This document shows positions 31,149 to 43,095 of a stretch of 64,000 bases of DNA, piece after piece. Origin of the DNA: Sepiola atlantica (lineage: Eukaryota; Mollusca; Cephalopoda; Sepiida; Sepiolidae); NCBI GenBank assembly GCA_963556195.1, contig OY744517.1, forward strand, positions 147,080,882 to 147,144,881, written 5' to 3'. The translations under genes and the position numbers were made by a program. Position 1 is the stretch's first letter. Every line of letters begins with the position of its first letter. The notes below the pieces were generated by a model, which was not told the DNA's origin, searched no databases, and worked only from the letters and a program-made list of their open reading frames with translations.

Positions 31149-34100
31149 TGGATTCGAAGTTCACTGGCCATTCTTATATAAACTGCTCTAAAAAAAAGTC
31201 AACTGATTCTTTAGTCCACTATCTTGGATTCGAAGTTCACTGGCCATTCTTAAATAAACTGCTCTAAAAAAAGTCAACTGATTCTTTAGTCCACTATCTT
31301 GGATTCGAAGTTCACTGGCTATTCTTAAATAAACTGCTCTAAAAAAAGTCAACTGATTCTTTAGTCCACTATCTTGGATTCGAAGTTCACTGGCTATTCT
31401 TAAATAAACTGCTCTAAAAAAAGTCAACTGATTCTTTAGTCCACTATCTTGGATTCGAAGTTCACTGGCTATTCTTAAATAAACTGCTCTAAAAAAAGTC
31501 AACTGATTCTTTAGTCCACTATCTTGGATTCGAAGTTCACTGGCTATTCTTAAATAAACTGCTCTAAAAAAAGTCAACTGATTCTTTAGTCCACTATCTT
31601 GGATTCGAAGTTCACTGGCCATTCTTAAATAAACTGCTCTAAAAAAAGTCAACTGATTCTTTAGTCCACTATCTTGGATTCGAAGTTCACTGGCTATTCT
31701 TAAATAAACTGCTCTAAAAAAAGTCAACTGATTCTTTAGTCCACTATCTTGGATTCGAAGTTCACTGGCTATTCTTAAATAAACTGCTCTAAAAAAAGTC
31801 AACTGATTCTTTAGTCCACTATCTTGGATTCGAAGTTCACTGCCTATTCTTAAATAAACTGCTCTAAAAAAAGTCAACTGATTCTTTAGTCCACTATCTT
31901 GGATTCGAAGTTCACTGGCTATTCTTAAATAAACTACTCTAAAAAAAGTCAACTGATTCTTTAGTCCACTATCTTGGATTCGAAGTTCACTGGCTATTCT
32001 TAAATAAACTGCTCTAAAAAAAGTCAACTGATTCTTTAGTCCACTATCTTGGATTCGAAGTTCACTGGCTATTCTTAAATAAACTGCTCTAAAAAAAGTC
32101 AACTGATTCTTTAGTCCACTATCTTGGATTCGAAGTTCACTGGCTATTCTTAAATAAACTGCTCTAAAAAAAGTCAACTGATTCTTTAGTCCACTATCTT
32201 GGATTCGAAGTTCACTGGCTATTCTTAAATAAACTGCTCTAAAAAAAGTCAACAGATTCTTTAGTCCACTATCTTGGATTCGAAGTTCACTGGCTATTCT
32301 TAAATAAACTGCTCTAAAAAAAGTCAACTGATTCTTTAGTCCACTATCTTGGATTCGAAGTTCACTGGCTATTCTTAAATAAACTGCTCTAAAAAAAGTC
32401 AACTGATTCTTTAGTCCACTATCTTGGATTCGAAGTTCACTGGCTATTCTTAAATAAACTGCTCTAAAAAAAGTCAACTGATTCTTTAGTCCACTATCTT
32501 GGATTCGAAGTTCACTGGCTATTCTTAAATAAACTGCTCTAAAAAAAGTCAACTGATTCTTTAGTCCACTATCTTGGATTCGAAGTTCACTGGCTATTCT
32601 TAAATAAACTGCTCTAAAAAAAGTCAACTGATTCTGTAGTCCACTATCTTGGATTCGAAGTTCACTGGTCATTCTTAAATAAACTGCTCTAAAAAAAGTC
32701 AACTGATTCTTTAGTCCACTATCTTGGATTCGAAGTTCACTGGCTATTCTTAAATAAACTGCTCTAAAAAAAGTCAACTGATTCTTTAGTCCACTATCTT
32801 GGATTCGAAGTTTACTGGTCATTCTTAAATAAACTGCTCTAAAAAAAGTCAACTGATTCTTTAGTCCACTATCTTGGATTCGAAGTTCACTGGCTATTCT
32901 TAAATAAACTGCTCTAAAAAAAGTCAACTGATTCTTTAGTCCACTATCTTGGATTCGAAGTTCACTGGCCATTCTTAAATAAACTGCTCTAAAAAAAGGT
33001 CAACTGATTCTTTAGTCCACTATCTTGGATTCGAAGTTCACTGGCCATTCTTAAATAAACTGCTCTAAAAAAAGTCAACTGATTCTTTAGTCCACTATCT
33101 TGGATTCGAAGTTCACTGGCTATTCTTAAATAAACTGCTCTAAAAAAAGTCAACTGATTCTTTAGTCCACTATCTTGGATTCGAAGTTCACTGGCTATTC
33201 TTAAATAAACTGCTCTAAAAAAAGTCAACTGATTCTTTAGTCCACTATCTTGGATTCGAAGTTCACTGGCTATTCTTAAATAAACTGCTCTAAAAAAAGT
33301 CAACTGATTCTTTAGTCCACTATCTTGGATTCGAAGTTCACTGGCTATTCTTAAATAAACTGCTCTAAAAAAAGTCAACTGATTCTTTAGTCCACTATCT
33401 TGGATTCGAAGTTCACTGGCTATTCTTAAATAAACTGCTCTAAAAAAAGTCAACTGATTCTTTAGTCCACTATCTTGGATTCGAAGTTCACTGGCTATTC
33501 ATAAATAAACTGCTCTAAAAAAAGTCAACTGATTCTTTAGTCCACTATCTTGGATTCGAAGTTCACTGGCCATTCTTAAATAAACTGCTCTAAAAAAAAG
33601 TCAACTGATTCTTTAGTCCACTATCTTGGATTCGAAGTTCACTGGCCATTCTTAAATAAACTGCTCTAAAAAAAGTCAACTGATTCTTTAGTCCACTATC
33701 TTGGATTCGAAGTTCACTGGCTATTCTTAAATAAACTGCTCTAAAAAAAGTCAACTGATTCTGTAGTCCACTATCTTGGATTCGAAGTTCACTGGCCATT
33801 CTTAAATAAACTGCTCTAAAAAAAGTCAACTGATTCTTTAGTCCACTATCTTGGATTCGAAGTTCACTGGCCATTCTTAAATAAACTGCTCTAAAAAAAA
33901 GTCAACTGATTCTTTAGTCCACTATCTTGGATTCGAAGTTCACTGGCCATTCTTAAATAAACTGCTCTAAAAAAAGTCAACTGATTCTTTAGTCCACTAT
34001 CTTGGATTCGAAGTTCACTGGCTATTCATAAATAAACTGCTCTAAAAAAAGTCAACTGATTCTTTAGTCCACTATCTTGGATTCGAAGTTCACTGGCCAT

Positions 34101-34283
34101 TCTTAAATAAACTGCTCTAAAAAAAAGTCAACTGATTCTTTAGTCCACTATCTTGTATTCGAAGTTCACTGGCCATTCTTAAATAAACTGCTCTAAAAAA
34201 AGTCAACTGATTCTTTAGTCCACTATCTTGGATTCGAAGTTCACTGGTCATTCTTAAATAAACTGCTCTAAAAAAAGTCAACG
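31106..34283 (+). repeat. 75-bp satellite array, about 42 units
   Basis: Each unit contains AACTGCTCTAAAAAAAGTC, then AACTGATTCTTTAGTCCAC, then TATCTTGGATTCGAAGTTC, then ACTGGC(C/T)ATTCTTAAATA. Units are nearly identical, so the array is young or homogenised. Recurrent variants are GGCC versus GGCT, TTCATAAAT, CTGTAGTCC, and seven versus eight A's. As 75 is a multiple of 3, the minus strand has long open frames (594, 154 and 94 codons) with a 25-residue period, ELRIQDSGLKNQLTFFRAVY in each. These are broken only where the A-run changes length. I do not call this a gene. Confidence 0.97.
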
Positions 34284-34549
34284 AGACAACGTTGATGCAG
34301 TTTGCTAGTTTATTAAAGCTCTCCGGAAAACCGAAAGCAATTTACTCCAGGGAAGAGGGAAGCACCTCTAAAGATTAAGACAAAAATCGTGGACAGACAC
34401 GAGCGACTCTTACGAAGTCCAGAGATAAAAGGACGAGCAAATCGGAAGACGAAGTAACTTTACTCACATCCGACTATGACGTCATGCTCCCCGAACCGGT
34501 CATAGAAAGACAGTCAACTCACTCTCCCGCCCCATCACATAATCTAACA
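34264..34549 (-). repeat. LTR-like sequence at the right edge of the satellite
   Basis: On the minus strand it starts TGTTAGATTATGTGATGGGG and ends TTGACTTTTTTTAGAGCA, with AATAAA near its 3' part (34308 region). It is about 286 bp with TG...CA ends, as LTRs have. Its last 19 bp are also part of every satellite unit, so the array looks like repeats of the LTR/leader junction. No gag-pol is present. The LTR call is inferred from structure. Confidence 0.45.
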
Positions 34550-34837
34550 GACATTCCATACTTTAAATGTTTCTAGAAATTCTAAGTTAGATGAGGAATT
34601 CATATTCTAATACCTTTCTGAAATTTTATATCTTTTTATACAACGTAGTACCTGGAACCATTTTTAAAACGTTGTGATTTTTTATGGAACATTCCCAGAA
34701 TTGTAGTAATAATAAATAGATTGTTTCATTTTTTTCTCCAGTTTTTAATGTGTGGGATGTCAAAAGTTAGTGTTGGTGTAACGTTATAACACAACCTATT
34801 TGTAACGTTACAAGATAACGCTGTGGTCACGTTGTGG

Positions 34838-34975
34838 TAGGTGGCTGTGGTGAAGTGGATACCGGCGATGACTGACGACGGCGTGCCATGTTCGAATCCT
34901 ATTGGATCCATAACATCACTTATACTATGGATGTTGGCAACCTTTACGTGGTCCCTCATGTGAGTACCTGATTCT
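34838..34975 (+). mobile_element. tRNA-headed SINE, copy 2
   Basis: It has A-box-like GTGGCTGTGGTGAAGTGGAT and B-box-like TGTTCGAATCC, then a body with TATTGGATCCATAA, GGATGTTGGCAACCTTTACG and TGGTCCCTCATG. Head and body match the inverted copy at 16028-16168. Confidence 0.75.
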
Positions 34976-35028
34976 AAAAAGAAACCGAAAAATCCATACC
35001 TATAAAAGAATTAAGCAGGTTAAAAACT

Positions 35029-35478
35029 GGTTAAATTATAAAAGTCTACTTGATAACAGCTTCCGGCTTTGAAATCGGAAGTTTCTACCGTTTAGATTTT
35101 GGCGGAATTTTAAATTTCGCTAGTTTAAAAAAAAATCATTAAAAGAGTTAACCAAATTTATTTTACCACTAACCCTAAGTCAGAGTCGCAAAGTCGTAAA
35201 TCAACACGTAATCGCCTAAAAAGTAAAAGCCCCCTCAATTATCAAAAAGTTTGATTTGATTCTTTGAAATAAACATTTTTTTTTCCAATTATAAAAAACA
35301 AGTTTGATTTTCTTACGAGTTAACACTTAAAGAATGGTGAAAACAATTTATTAATTGACCATCAAAAAACAAATAAACATCCGACCTAAAATATAATAGG
35401 TTTTAGATACACACCGCTTGTAAATTTCCGATTTTCAAAAGCGGAAGCTGTCATCAAGTGTACTTTTACAATTTAACC
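35029..35478. mobile_element. MITE with about 70-bp inverted ends
   Basis: The left end, GGTTAAATTATAAAAGTC then ACTTGATAACAGCTTCCG and GAAATCGGAAGTTTCTACC, is mirrored at the right by the inverse of CGGAAGCTGTCATCAAGTG and TACTTTTACAATTTAACC. Total length is about 450 bp. The interior has no coding potential. AAAAACT lies on both sides and may be part of a target duplication, which would be hAT-like, but this is uncertain. Confidence 0.75.
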
Positions 35479-35554
35479 AAAAAAACTGAACATACGAAAG
35501 AAAAGGAGGAAGGAGAACGTCTACGTAATGTTATAGGTTATAGTAATATCATTG

Positions 35555-35680
35555 TGTTGTCTGAGTCAAACTCATTCCATAAATCTATTATTTTATTCGC
35601 CTTTAAATAATTTTCTCGTTGACCCATTTAAAATAAAACTGGTCACGAGTTAATTCTATTTCCCCCCTTATTTTCAAGCT
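35555..35680 (+). repeat. Diverged partial copy of the 36.05-kb repeat
   Basis: CATAAATCTATTATTTTATTCGCC-type text, then ATAATTTTCTCGTTGACCC and ACTGGTCACGAGTTAA match the first 130 bp of the repeat at 36048. Confidence 0.6.
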
Positions 35681-36047
35681 GCAGGTTAAATAGAATTACT
35701 ACTTTCGGTGATATTCCTGCATGTTTATAACGGACTATTCCAACATTTTTCTTCCTCCATTTCTTTATTACCTTGGACTGATAATTAAAAGTGTGACGAA
35801 AGCGAGAGTGAAGCTACTGTATGAATTAGAGCGAGGGGTGAACATTAAGTAAGAGAGGGTGAGGATAATAGATAGCATATTAGTAAGAAATGTATTAGTT
35901 GGTGAGTTAATTGCATATTGCGGCTAATTAGAACAATTCAAATTTAAGATTTTTCAAAAATAATTAAATTCCGAAACTGGGGAATATTTTAACACGTATT
36001 TTGTGTGATTAAAATATATAAGAAAAAGTCTTAGGGAAGCAGATGTT

Positions 36048-36570
36048 GATTTATTAAGTTTTACTTTAATAATTGATATTCTCAGCTCGATTGATTCTAT
36101 AAATGTATTCTTTTATTCACCATGTAAACAATTTTCTCGTTGACTCGTATTTACAACTGGTCACGAGTTCAACCCATTTTTATTTTTCCTCTCCATCGAT
36201 AATGAACTGAAAGGCTTTCCTACAACCGCTAAGATGGCCATCTTTTCTAACTCGGAAAACCAATTTCCGCTGTCCAAGAGATTTTCAGCTTTGTTCAAAA
36301 TGAAAATATTCAAGGTCAGTCTTACGCCAAGTTTCGACTCTTGCTTGTCGCGTTTGCCTTGTCGTTATACCGTTTCGCTGTAACTGCCATTTTTAGCTCA
36401 AGGAACAGGAAGCAATCACCCGCTCAGCCTGCTGTAAATGTTTCCGCCATTTTAGTTTCGGGGAAACTCGTATCCCTGCGCCATATTGCCTGTGAATAGA
36501 ACAACGAGTAATTTTCAAATAAAAGACTGTTTGGATTAACTGAAAACTGAAAAGACCAAGATGCCCTAAC
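36048..36570 (+). repeat. About 500-bp dispersed repeat, forward copy
   Basis: It contains TTCTCAGCTCGATTGATTC, ACAATTTTCTCGTTGACTCG, CTGGTCACGAGTTCAACCC, AAGATGGCCATCTTTTC and CCGCCATTTTAGTTTCGG. It is nearly identical to the inverse of 44310-44830. AGCTCGATTG and GAGTTCAACCC resemble weak tRNA A and B boxes, so it could be a SINE, but the spacing is long. Confidence 0.85.
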
Positions 36571-37911
36571 GGCACCAAGAATTACGAAACTTTAGTTGCA
36601 TTGAGTAAAACACATTTCTTTACTAAAAATACTGATTTGTGGCTATAAATTAATAGTTTGTGAGCCCATAAAGCTCATTTATAACCAGCAAGTAGTTATC
36701 AACATACTATTCCATTAACAAAATTATAATTCCCCTCGACAATGTGTATTATCTTTGAGCAAAAGACTTAATTGAAACTAATAATTTGGCTAGGTCTACA
36801 ATGAAACCAGGATCTGTCGTGATCAAAAAAAAAAAGAAAATCTTTTTACAGACAGATTAATTTTTACTTCAGTTGCAGTGGAGACTTCTGGAGTTGTTGG
36901 ACACTGTTAAATTGCATTACTCTGGGAGTTTGGTGGGGCGGTGAAATTGAGTGGTTCTTGTAGCGTGCCTCACTGGCGATGGTACGGTGGGAGTAATGTT
37001 TTCGCCATAATTTCGGCGGCAAGGGATAGCTTCCCCCAAACATCTTGTCTTAAAATAACTATTATTTAATGACGCATTATGAAGAAAACAAGAATAATGA
37101 CAAAAATGAAAAACAAAATGGGTAAATTGTATACAAAATTTTGTAAATCATGATGTTATGATCTAAGTTAATGGATTAAGTAAAATGCTACTCCACAATA
37201 TTTTTCACCCCTTTGCGATATTGTATATTAGCAGGAATACCTGCCGTTGCTCGAGATTTAATCAGGATAACTACTATGTATTTTTTCATTATTCTCATAA
37301 CACCATAATACTTCCTTTGTTTTTACTGCCCCCTTCTCCAGTGTCGCTCCTAATATAGTCGTAAGGCGCTGAAATGTTAGAGCTATCAGAATTAGTGTCT
37401 TATATATATGGTTTAAATTTCATTAACATCGGATATACGTATTTGAAGTTTTAAACGGGTCTTTGTCCCAATGGGGCACTTATAGGTGGAGGCAAGTAGA
37501 TATTTAGCTAACAGAAGGCAACCTAGAGATTCGTGACCACTTCCATTGTCTCCTCGGAGAAATTCATACATATAATATAAATTTCATAACAATAGAAAAT
37601 ATTTGTAGCTTTTAGGTGGTTATGCCCTCATAGCCCCCGTGAAAGGTTCACTTAGAGATTCGAGACTACTTCTATTGTCTTCCCCGGTAAATTTAACATG
37701 AGAATATACTTTTAGTTTTTATATAGATGTTCTAACCATTCTTTCTATAGCAACAGAACAACAGTGTGTTTATCTGTAGAATTTTCCCCGCTTCCCAAGC
37801 TGTTAAGCAGCATCGGCCTGGGGTTAAAAGACCAGACTATAGACAATTACATCAAGGTTTCGATCCCTACCCAAGGTAGACATGCTGATGACGACTCATA
37901 GCCAGAAACAT
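36571..37911. other. No gene; diverged duplicated segment
   Basis: About 37415-37560 and 37575-37700 are related, sharing a CTTAGAGATTCG-type block and CT(A/C)CTTC(C/T)ATTGTCT. The rest is AT-rich with no recognised feature. Confidence 0.4.
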
Positions 37912-38195
37912 GTTTACCTAAAACTAAACGGAGCTTTCATGAACAGAGTTTCTTTCCTAGAACTACCCGCTTGTGGAACAGAAACCTTGGGGCTGCTTCC
38001 TAGCTGACTATAACATAGTCGTTTTCAAGTCCAATGTAAACAAATTCTTGTTGAGCTGTGCTCTTAAATAATTACCCATCGTCACCAATCATCACGGTGT
38101 TATCTCACCGTCCACCTGACAAACTCATTAATCCTTCTTCTCGAGTGGCTTTCTGGACTTGATAAGCGGTGACTCTTCAGTAAAAACAACAATAA
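37912..38195 (+). mobile_element. LINE family A, 3' end copy
   Basis: It encodes the tail TKRSFHEQSFFP-like block and LWNRNLGAASxLTIT, then a 3' UTR ending TCGAGTGGCTTTCTGGAC and TTGATAAGCGGTGACTCTTC. Confidence 0.8.
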
Positions 38196-38760
38196 AATTG
38201 AATACCGGAATAATATAATAACGGAACTTACGAAACATGTCCTTTCAGATTAACATCGGTTATAATAAAGTAAATAAAAGTTCATTTCTAAGACAAAGTC
38301 CCAGAGGAACGGTGCTTCAACCCGGTTTTATAATATTAAGCGAAATAGGTATCCTAGACGACCTTCATAACAGGATGCTAGTCTATCGCTGGTTATAATC
38401 CCAGCACCGATTGTACCAATTTATATACCTCGGTGGCATGCTTCCTTACAGCATCTAGTATTTACAGTAATAACCAGGCCCAACATCTCTTAACTTGTGT
38501 GTCTACATGATTTGGCCACAAACACATTTATTATCGTACTTTCGGATTTCGGTTTTGTAATATAAAGACGTTGTACATCGTATCTATTTGTCATAGTTTA
38601 GATCGAACGGGGCTACTCGACGTCGGCCGAGGCCAACATTTCTGTAAATTACGGAGACTAGAAAAATAGTAAAACTAAACAATCAGTTTAATATTGTAAA
38701 TTGAAATGTGCAAGTTCATGTTAGGAATAAATCAAAGTAAAAAAAACTATACCTCCTTTT
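38196..38760. other. No gene recognised
   Basis: This is ordinary AT-rich spacer with no motif seen. Confidence 0.35.
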
Positions 38761-38820
38761 TGAGATTCGAACTCGCGTCGTCTGTCTCTAAGTACGACGC
38801 GTTAACTGATAGACCCACAG
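38761..38820 (-). repeat. tRNA-like SINE head
   Basis: The minus strand has GGTCTATCAGTTAACGCG (A-box-like) and GCGAGTTCGAATCTCA (B-box-like), about 35 bp apart. It is probably a SINE head. Confidence 0.55.
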
Positions 38821-38847
38821 GGGCAAGAACAAGTAGCGACATTATTA

Positions 38848-38962
38848 AATATATATATATATATATATTTATTTGTACTTCCCCTCTCTATATAAGGAAT
38901 GTAGGTCCGCCGCTTATTATAGCGCACGCGCGTGCGCGCGAGAGAGAGAGTGAGAGAGGGGG

Positions 38963-39003
<41 letters not shown>
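38848..39003. repeat. (TA)n and (GA)n tracts
   Basis: A short (TA)n lies at 38849-38869. A (GA)n run lies at about 38938-39003, preceded by an alternating GCGCACGCGCGTGCGCGC stretch. Confidence 0.95.
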
Positions 39004-39005
<2 letters not shown>

Positions 39006-40454
39006 ACATCCAATAAAACGATGAATATGGAAAAATTGTATCTTAATTTTTTCCCCGATGTCCATGAGGACATTGAGAGTAGATGGAAGCCAAGGTGTAA
39101 AAACTCCTATAAATTCATGTATTTATGACTAATAAAAATATAAAATATTGACCCGGATGAAATATTAGAAATCGATAGAAAATAAAATGTTTGTTTTTAA
39201 CAACACGAACCAATAGTTGCTGTAAATGACTAACGAAACAGATTTTTTCAAGCAGTAAAAAAATATTAATCACAAAATTACGAGGGGGAAATTGTCTTTA
39301 CTTTATATATAAGACAAACCATGAAAAGTTTTACGATGTTTTTTTATCCGCAAAGTTTACTAAAAAATGGAAAATAATCTGCTTCAGCATTATTAGATTG
39401 GGAATACTAGCAGTCGAGGAATTTTCAACAGGTGCACTACCAACATGGCTGAAATTGAAAACACTGAACCGCTTGGGGACTAAAAGTATATTCTAAATAA
39501 ATGGGAATATAAATGTGGTCCACCCAAACGGGAATGTAGAAATGCTAAATGAACCATGCATGAATATTTTGATCTTTTGACCGTTTTTCAAACCCACGCA
39601 ACAACGAAGATATGATGGCGTATCACAGCACAGCCTATTACTTGAGGTTAGGCATGGAAAACATAAGTTGAAAGTATCATCGTTCAAATACGACAGTCAA
39701 ATAGGCAAAGTAAAAACGCCGTTGTAAGCACGGAAGTCAGAAAAATTTAAAAGTAACGTGCCAAAAGACACTGTGTATATAATGTTATACATCGATCGAA
39801 ACGTTGTGAGAATTATATTTAAGGTGAGAACAATAGTCCGAATAATCTAAATAATAATAATCATCAATACTTATCTAAACATTCCGAAACACATTGATTT
39901 TTGGTCAAACATTCAAAAATATTTTTTGTTGGGATGTCGCATGGTTTTGTAAGGAGCTCTTGGTTCGCGCATGCAAAGAGGTCTGACGTTGCAAGACCCG
40001 AAACCCTAAATGATCTCAAGCTTACAACATCATCTGAACGATGTATATATTTAGTTATGTTTCTGATCCATTTTCTTTAAAAGAAAAGAAAAGATTATCC
40101 TGTGAGAGAGAAAAAAGAAAAGAATTGAAATAAACTACTCGTATAAATATTTACTGGCCTCATTAAGGCGCGTCTGCCAAGTTAAATAATGTTAGGAAAA
40201 ATTACAGTAAAGAAAAAAACTGTGAAGACACGCTTGTGATTCAGATTCGTTAATAGTTTACGAAACGAATAAATATACGAGATAAATTTAAAATTACGTA
40301 CATTTATATGCCATTGCCAGCCGAAATAATGACATGGGCGCATGCGCGACAACTAGCTTCGGTTAATGACCGATTTCATAAATATCTTTCTTTGTAGTTA
40401 GAAATACGTACTCGCATCTCTAGAAGAGGTTTTGTTCGTAACGCTTAAATTATA
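39004..40454. other. No gene recognised
   Basis: This stretch is AT-rich with only short frames and no recognised motif. Confidence 0.4.
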
Positions 40455-41360
40455 AATAGCTTTGCTTTGGTGTGTCAGGCTTAATTTTGAACGAGAATAT
40501 TTTTTGTCAGTCACACTTTAGTTAGAAATAAAATTTTCTTTAGTCTGTCACATTAAAGTTTGAAATAGCGTTCTTTGTTTAGTCTGACACGCTTAAGTTT
40601 GAAGTACCGTTTTCTTTGGTCTGACACGCTTAAGTTAAAGAATAAATAATAAATGCCAGGATTTCGTTTGAAATAGCATTTGCTTTGATCTGTAACGCTT
40701 AAATTTGAAATAGCATTTGCTTTGACCTGTCACGCATGAGTTTGAAATTATATTTATTTTGTCTGTCATGTTAAGTTTGAAATATCATTTGTTTTGGTTT
40801 GTTACGTTTATGTTTCGAATAGAATTTCCTTTGTGTTGTCACGCTTAAGTTTTAAATATCATTTGCTTTGGTCTGTCACACTTAAAGTTCATGTAGCATT
40901 TTCTTTTATCTGTCACATTTAAGTTTGAAATAGCATGGTCTTTGATCTGTAACACTTAAGTTTGAAGTAGCATGTCCTTCACAATTAAGTTTGAAATTGC
41001 AATTTCTTTGGTCTGTCACACTTAAGTTTGAAGTAGCATTTGTATTAGTCCTTCACAATTAAGTTTGAAATTGCAATTTCTTTGGTCTGTTACACTTAAG
41101 TTTGAAGTAGCATTTGCTTTAGTCCGTCACAATTAAGTTTGACATGGAAATTTCTTTGGTCTGTCACACTTAAGTTTGAAGTAGCATTTGCTTTAGTCCG
41201 TCACAATTAAGTTTGAAATGGCAATTTCTTTGGTCTGTTACACTTAAGTTTGAAGTAGCATTTGTATTAGTCCGTCACAATTAAGTTTGAAATAGAATTT
41301 TCTTTGGTCTGTCACACTTAAGTTTGAAATAGCATTTGCCTTTGTCTGTCACGCCTCATA
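40455..41360 (+). repeat. 37-38-bp minisatellite with alternating unit types
   Basis: About 24 units read CTTTGGTCTGTCACACTTAA then GTTTGAAATAGCATTTG. In the right half two unit types alternate: GTCTGTCACACTTAAG with GAAGTAGCATTTG, and GTCCGTCACAATTAAG with GAAATGGCAATTT. That gives a 75-76-bp higher-order period. The left half is more diverged. Confidence 0.92.
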
Positions 41361-42724
41361 GTATGTCGTTTTTATCTTACAACAGGCGCTCAGTGTAAGT
41401 GTTGGATATTGATGGAAGAACATCTACTAGTAGTTATAAGCTAGTAACTATTGTTGAGATCTGAAATGTTGGTAAATCGGAAATGTTTCAGACAATGGCC
41501 AATGAAGGGGTCAATGGGTAGATTCTACCGACAGTGTAAGAACCGGAAGCTGATGAAGCGACCGAACATAACGTCAAACATGATTAACAGAGAGGGTAAC
41601 TGACGAAGGACCGGAAGTCTTGGTGCTAGCCTCAGTTGAGAGAAATCGCGTTTTTAGAAATAATTAAGCTATGCGCTGAAACGATATGTAACTCTGTTTC
41701 TTTCCCACCTCTACATTGACGTTTTAGCTACGATCACCGGCTGAATTAATCCATTTAATAAATTCAGTTTATTCACTTTCATTAACGAGAAGGTTTGTAT
41801 GAAGGCCATCGTTGTCATGGCACAAAATAGTGCGGCGCCAGGACTTGTGTGATATTTTACGAAGCTGTGATTTTGTGATTGTTCCTTTATTGCTGTTACT
41901 TTTTAGTAATTAGAACAAAGTTTTTTGAACAAGACTTTACATTACAATGACCGTTCGTTGAATATTTTCAAACTGATCCAAATCTGGATGTATTAATCTC
42001 TATATAAAGTTATGTATGTGTATATGTTTATATATTTCTACTTATACAAGACACTCTTTAACTAATTACCTGATCATTATGAATTTTAGAACATAGCTTC
42101 TAGGATGAATTATGTGGCTATATTTAGCTTAATTTAGTTCTATACAAAGAGGGCAAATAAAGCTGGAAGCCCTTAGTAAAAATTCAGATACTTCGATTTT
42201 TGTGAAATTTAGATAATACATATTAGACATCGGTTAATAAATATTCTCCAAATTCCAGAGTATTTTAAAAGGGTTTAAGGGGGACAACAAATGGGAAAAC
42301 CTTCCATTTTAAAATTCTAATACTTCGAATTTGCAGTCAATTTGATCCATAATCTTTCGATACCAATTAAACAAGATTCCCTGAATTTCAATTTCTTCTG
42401 AAGACGCTTAAAATTTTCTTTTTAGACATTTTATAGAAATTATGTAATGAAGTTTGATCTAAATTCGAATAAGGATTCAAGACATTAGGCTTAGTAGCAT
42501 TATTACTTTCGTAAGGAGACATAAATGTGGTGCAATATATTATAGGATTTTTTTTACCAGACCTGGATTCGATATTCTTCTCACTTAGTATCAAAAGCAT
42601 TATACAGAACATTTGAATGGGGTTTTTCACCGAATCAGTCTTTTATAAAATAAAATAGTATAAAGCATCCTAAGAATGTATACATTTATCATCTTTCATA
42701 TTCATTGACGATACTTTTATGTAC
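41361..42724. other. No gene recognised
   Basis: This is AT-rich spacer. An 80-codon minus frame at 42388-42630 is not recognised. Confidence 0.4.
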
Positions 42725-42990
42725 AGATTCAACTGACATCAATGACGTAATTATGTAGCAATCTTTCAACATCACCCTCCTGGTCTGAAGCCTATCAGTA
42801 ATTGTTTTGACTACCGACTATAGAGAAAGCTTTTTCAATATATTTTAAGATGGCATTAAACGATCTATTTGCACAGTCCATTCGCAGAATGATTACACTC
42901 AATATTTGTGAATAAATTATATCTTCTTGATAATTTACGAACTTTTTTTTGGTTCACAGGCTATGGTAGTAGACACTTCTGACTTTAACC
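42725..42990 (+). repeat. Duplicated segment, left copy
   Basis: It is related to 43596-43850. Shared blocks are TAATTATGTA, TTCAACAT, CCTCxTGGTCT, ACTACCGACTAT and TTTGTGAATAAATTATA-like text. The two lie in the same orientation about 870 bp apart. Confidence 0.65.
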
Positions 42991-43095
42991 TTCCCCAGGC
43001 TGAAAACTTACCTAAGAAAAGGTTGCTTAATTGATCACGAAGGATTAATTTGTAAAGGGTGTCAGTTATATACATTAGATACGAACATTATATTA

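Noticed and set aside
31188..33874. Minus-strand repeat protein gene of 594, 154 and 94 codons
   Set aside because: The open frame follows from a 75-bp unit without stops. Breaks coincide with A-run length changes, and no promoter or flanking exon is visible.
31106..34283. CRISPR array
   Set aside because: The repeats are contiguous 75-bp units with no unique spacers and no cas genes, in an animal-type genome.
40455..41360. CRISPR-like repeat-spacer structure
   Set aside because: The whole period is repeated with gradual divergence, so it is a minisatellite.
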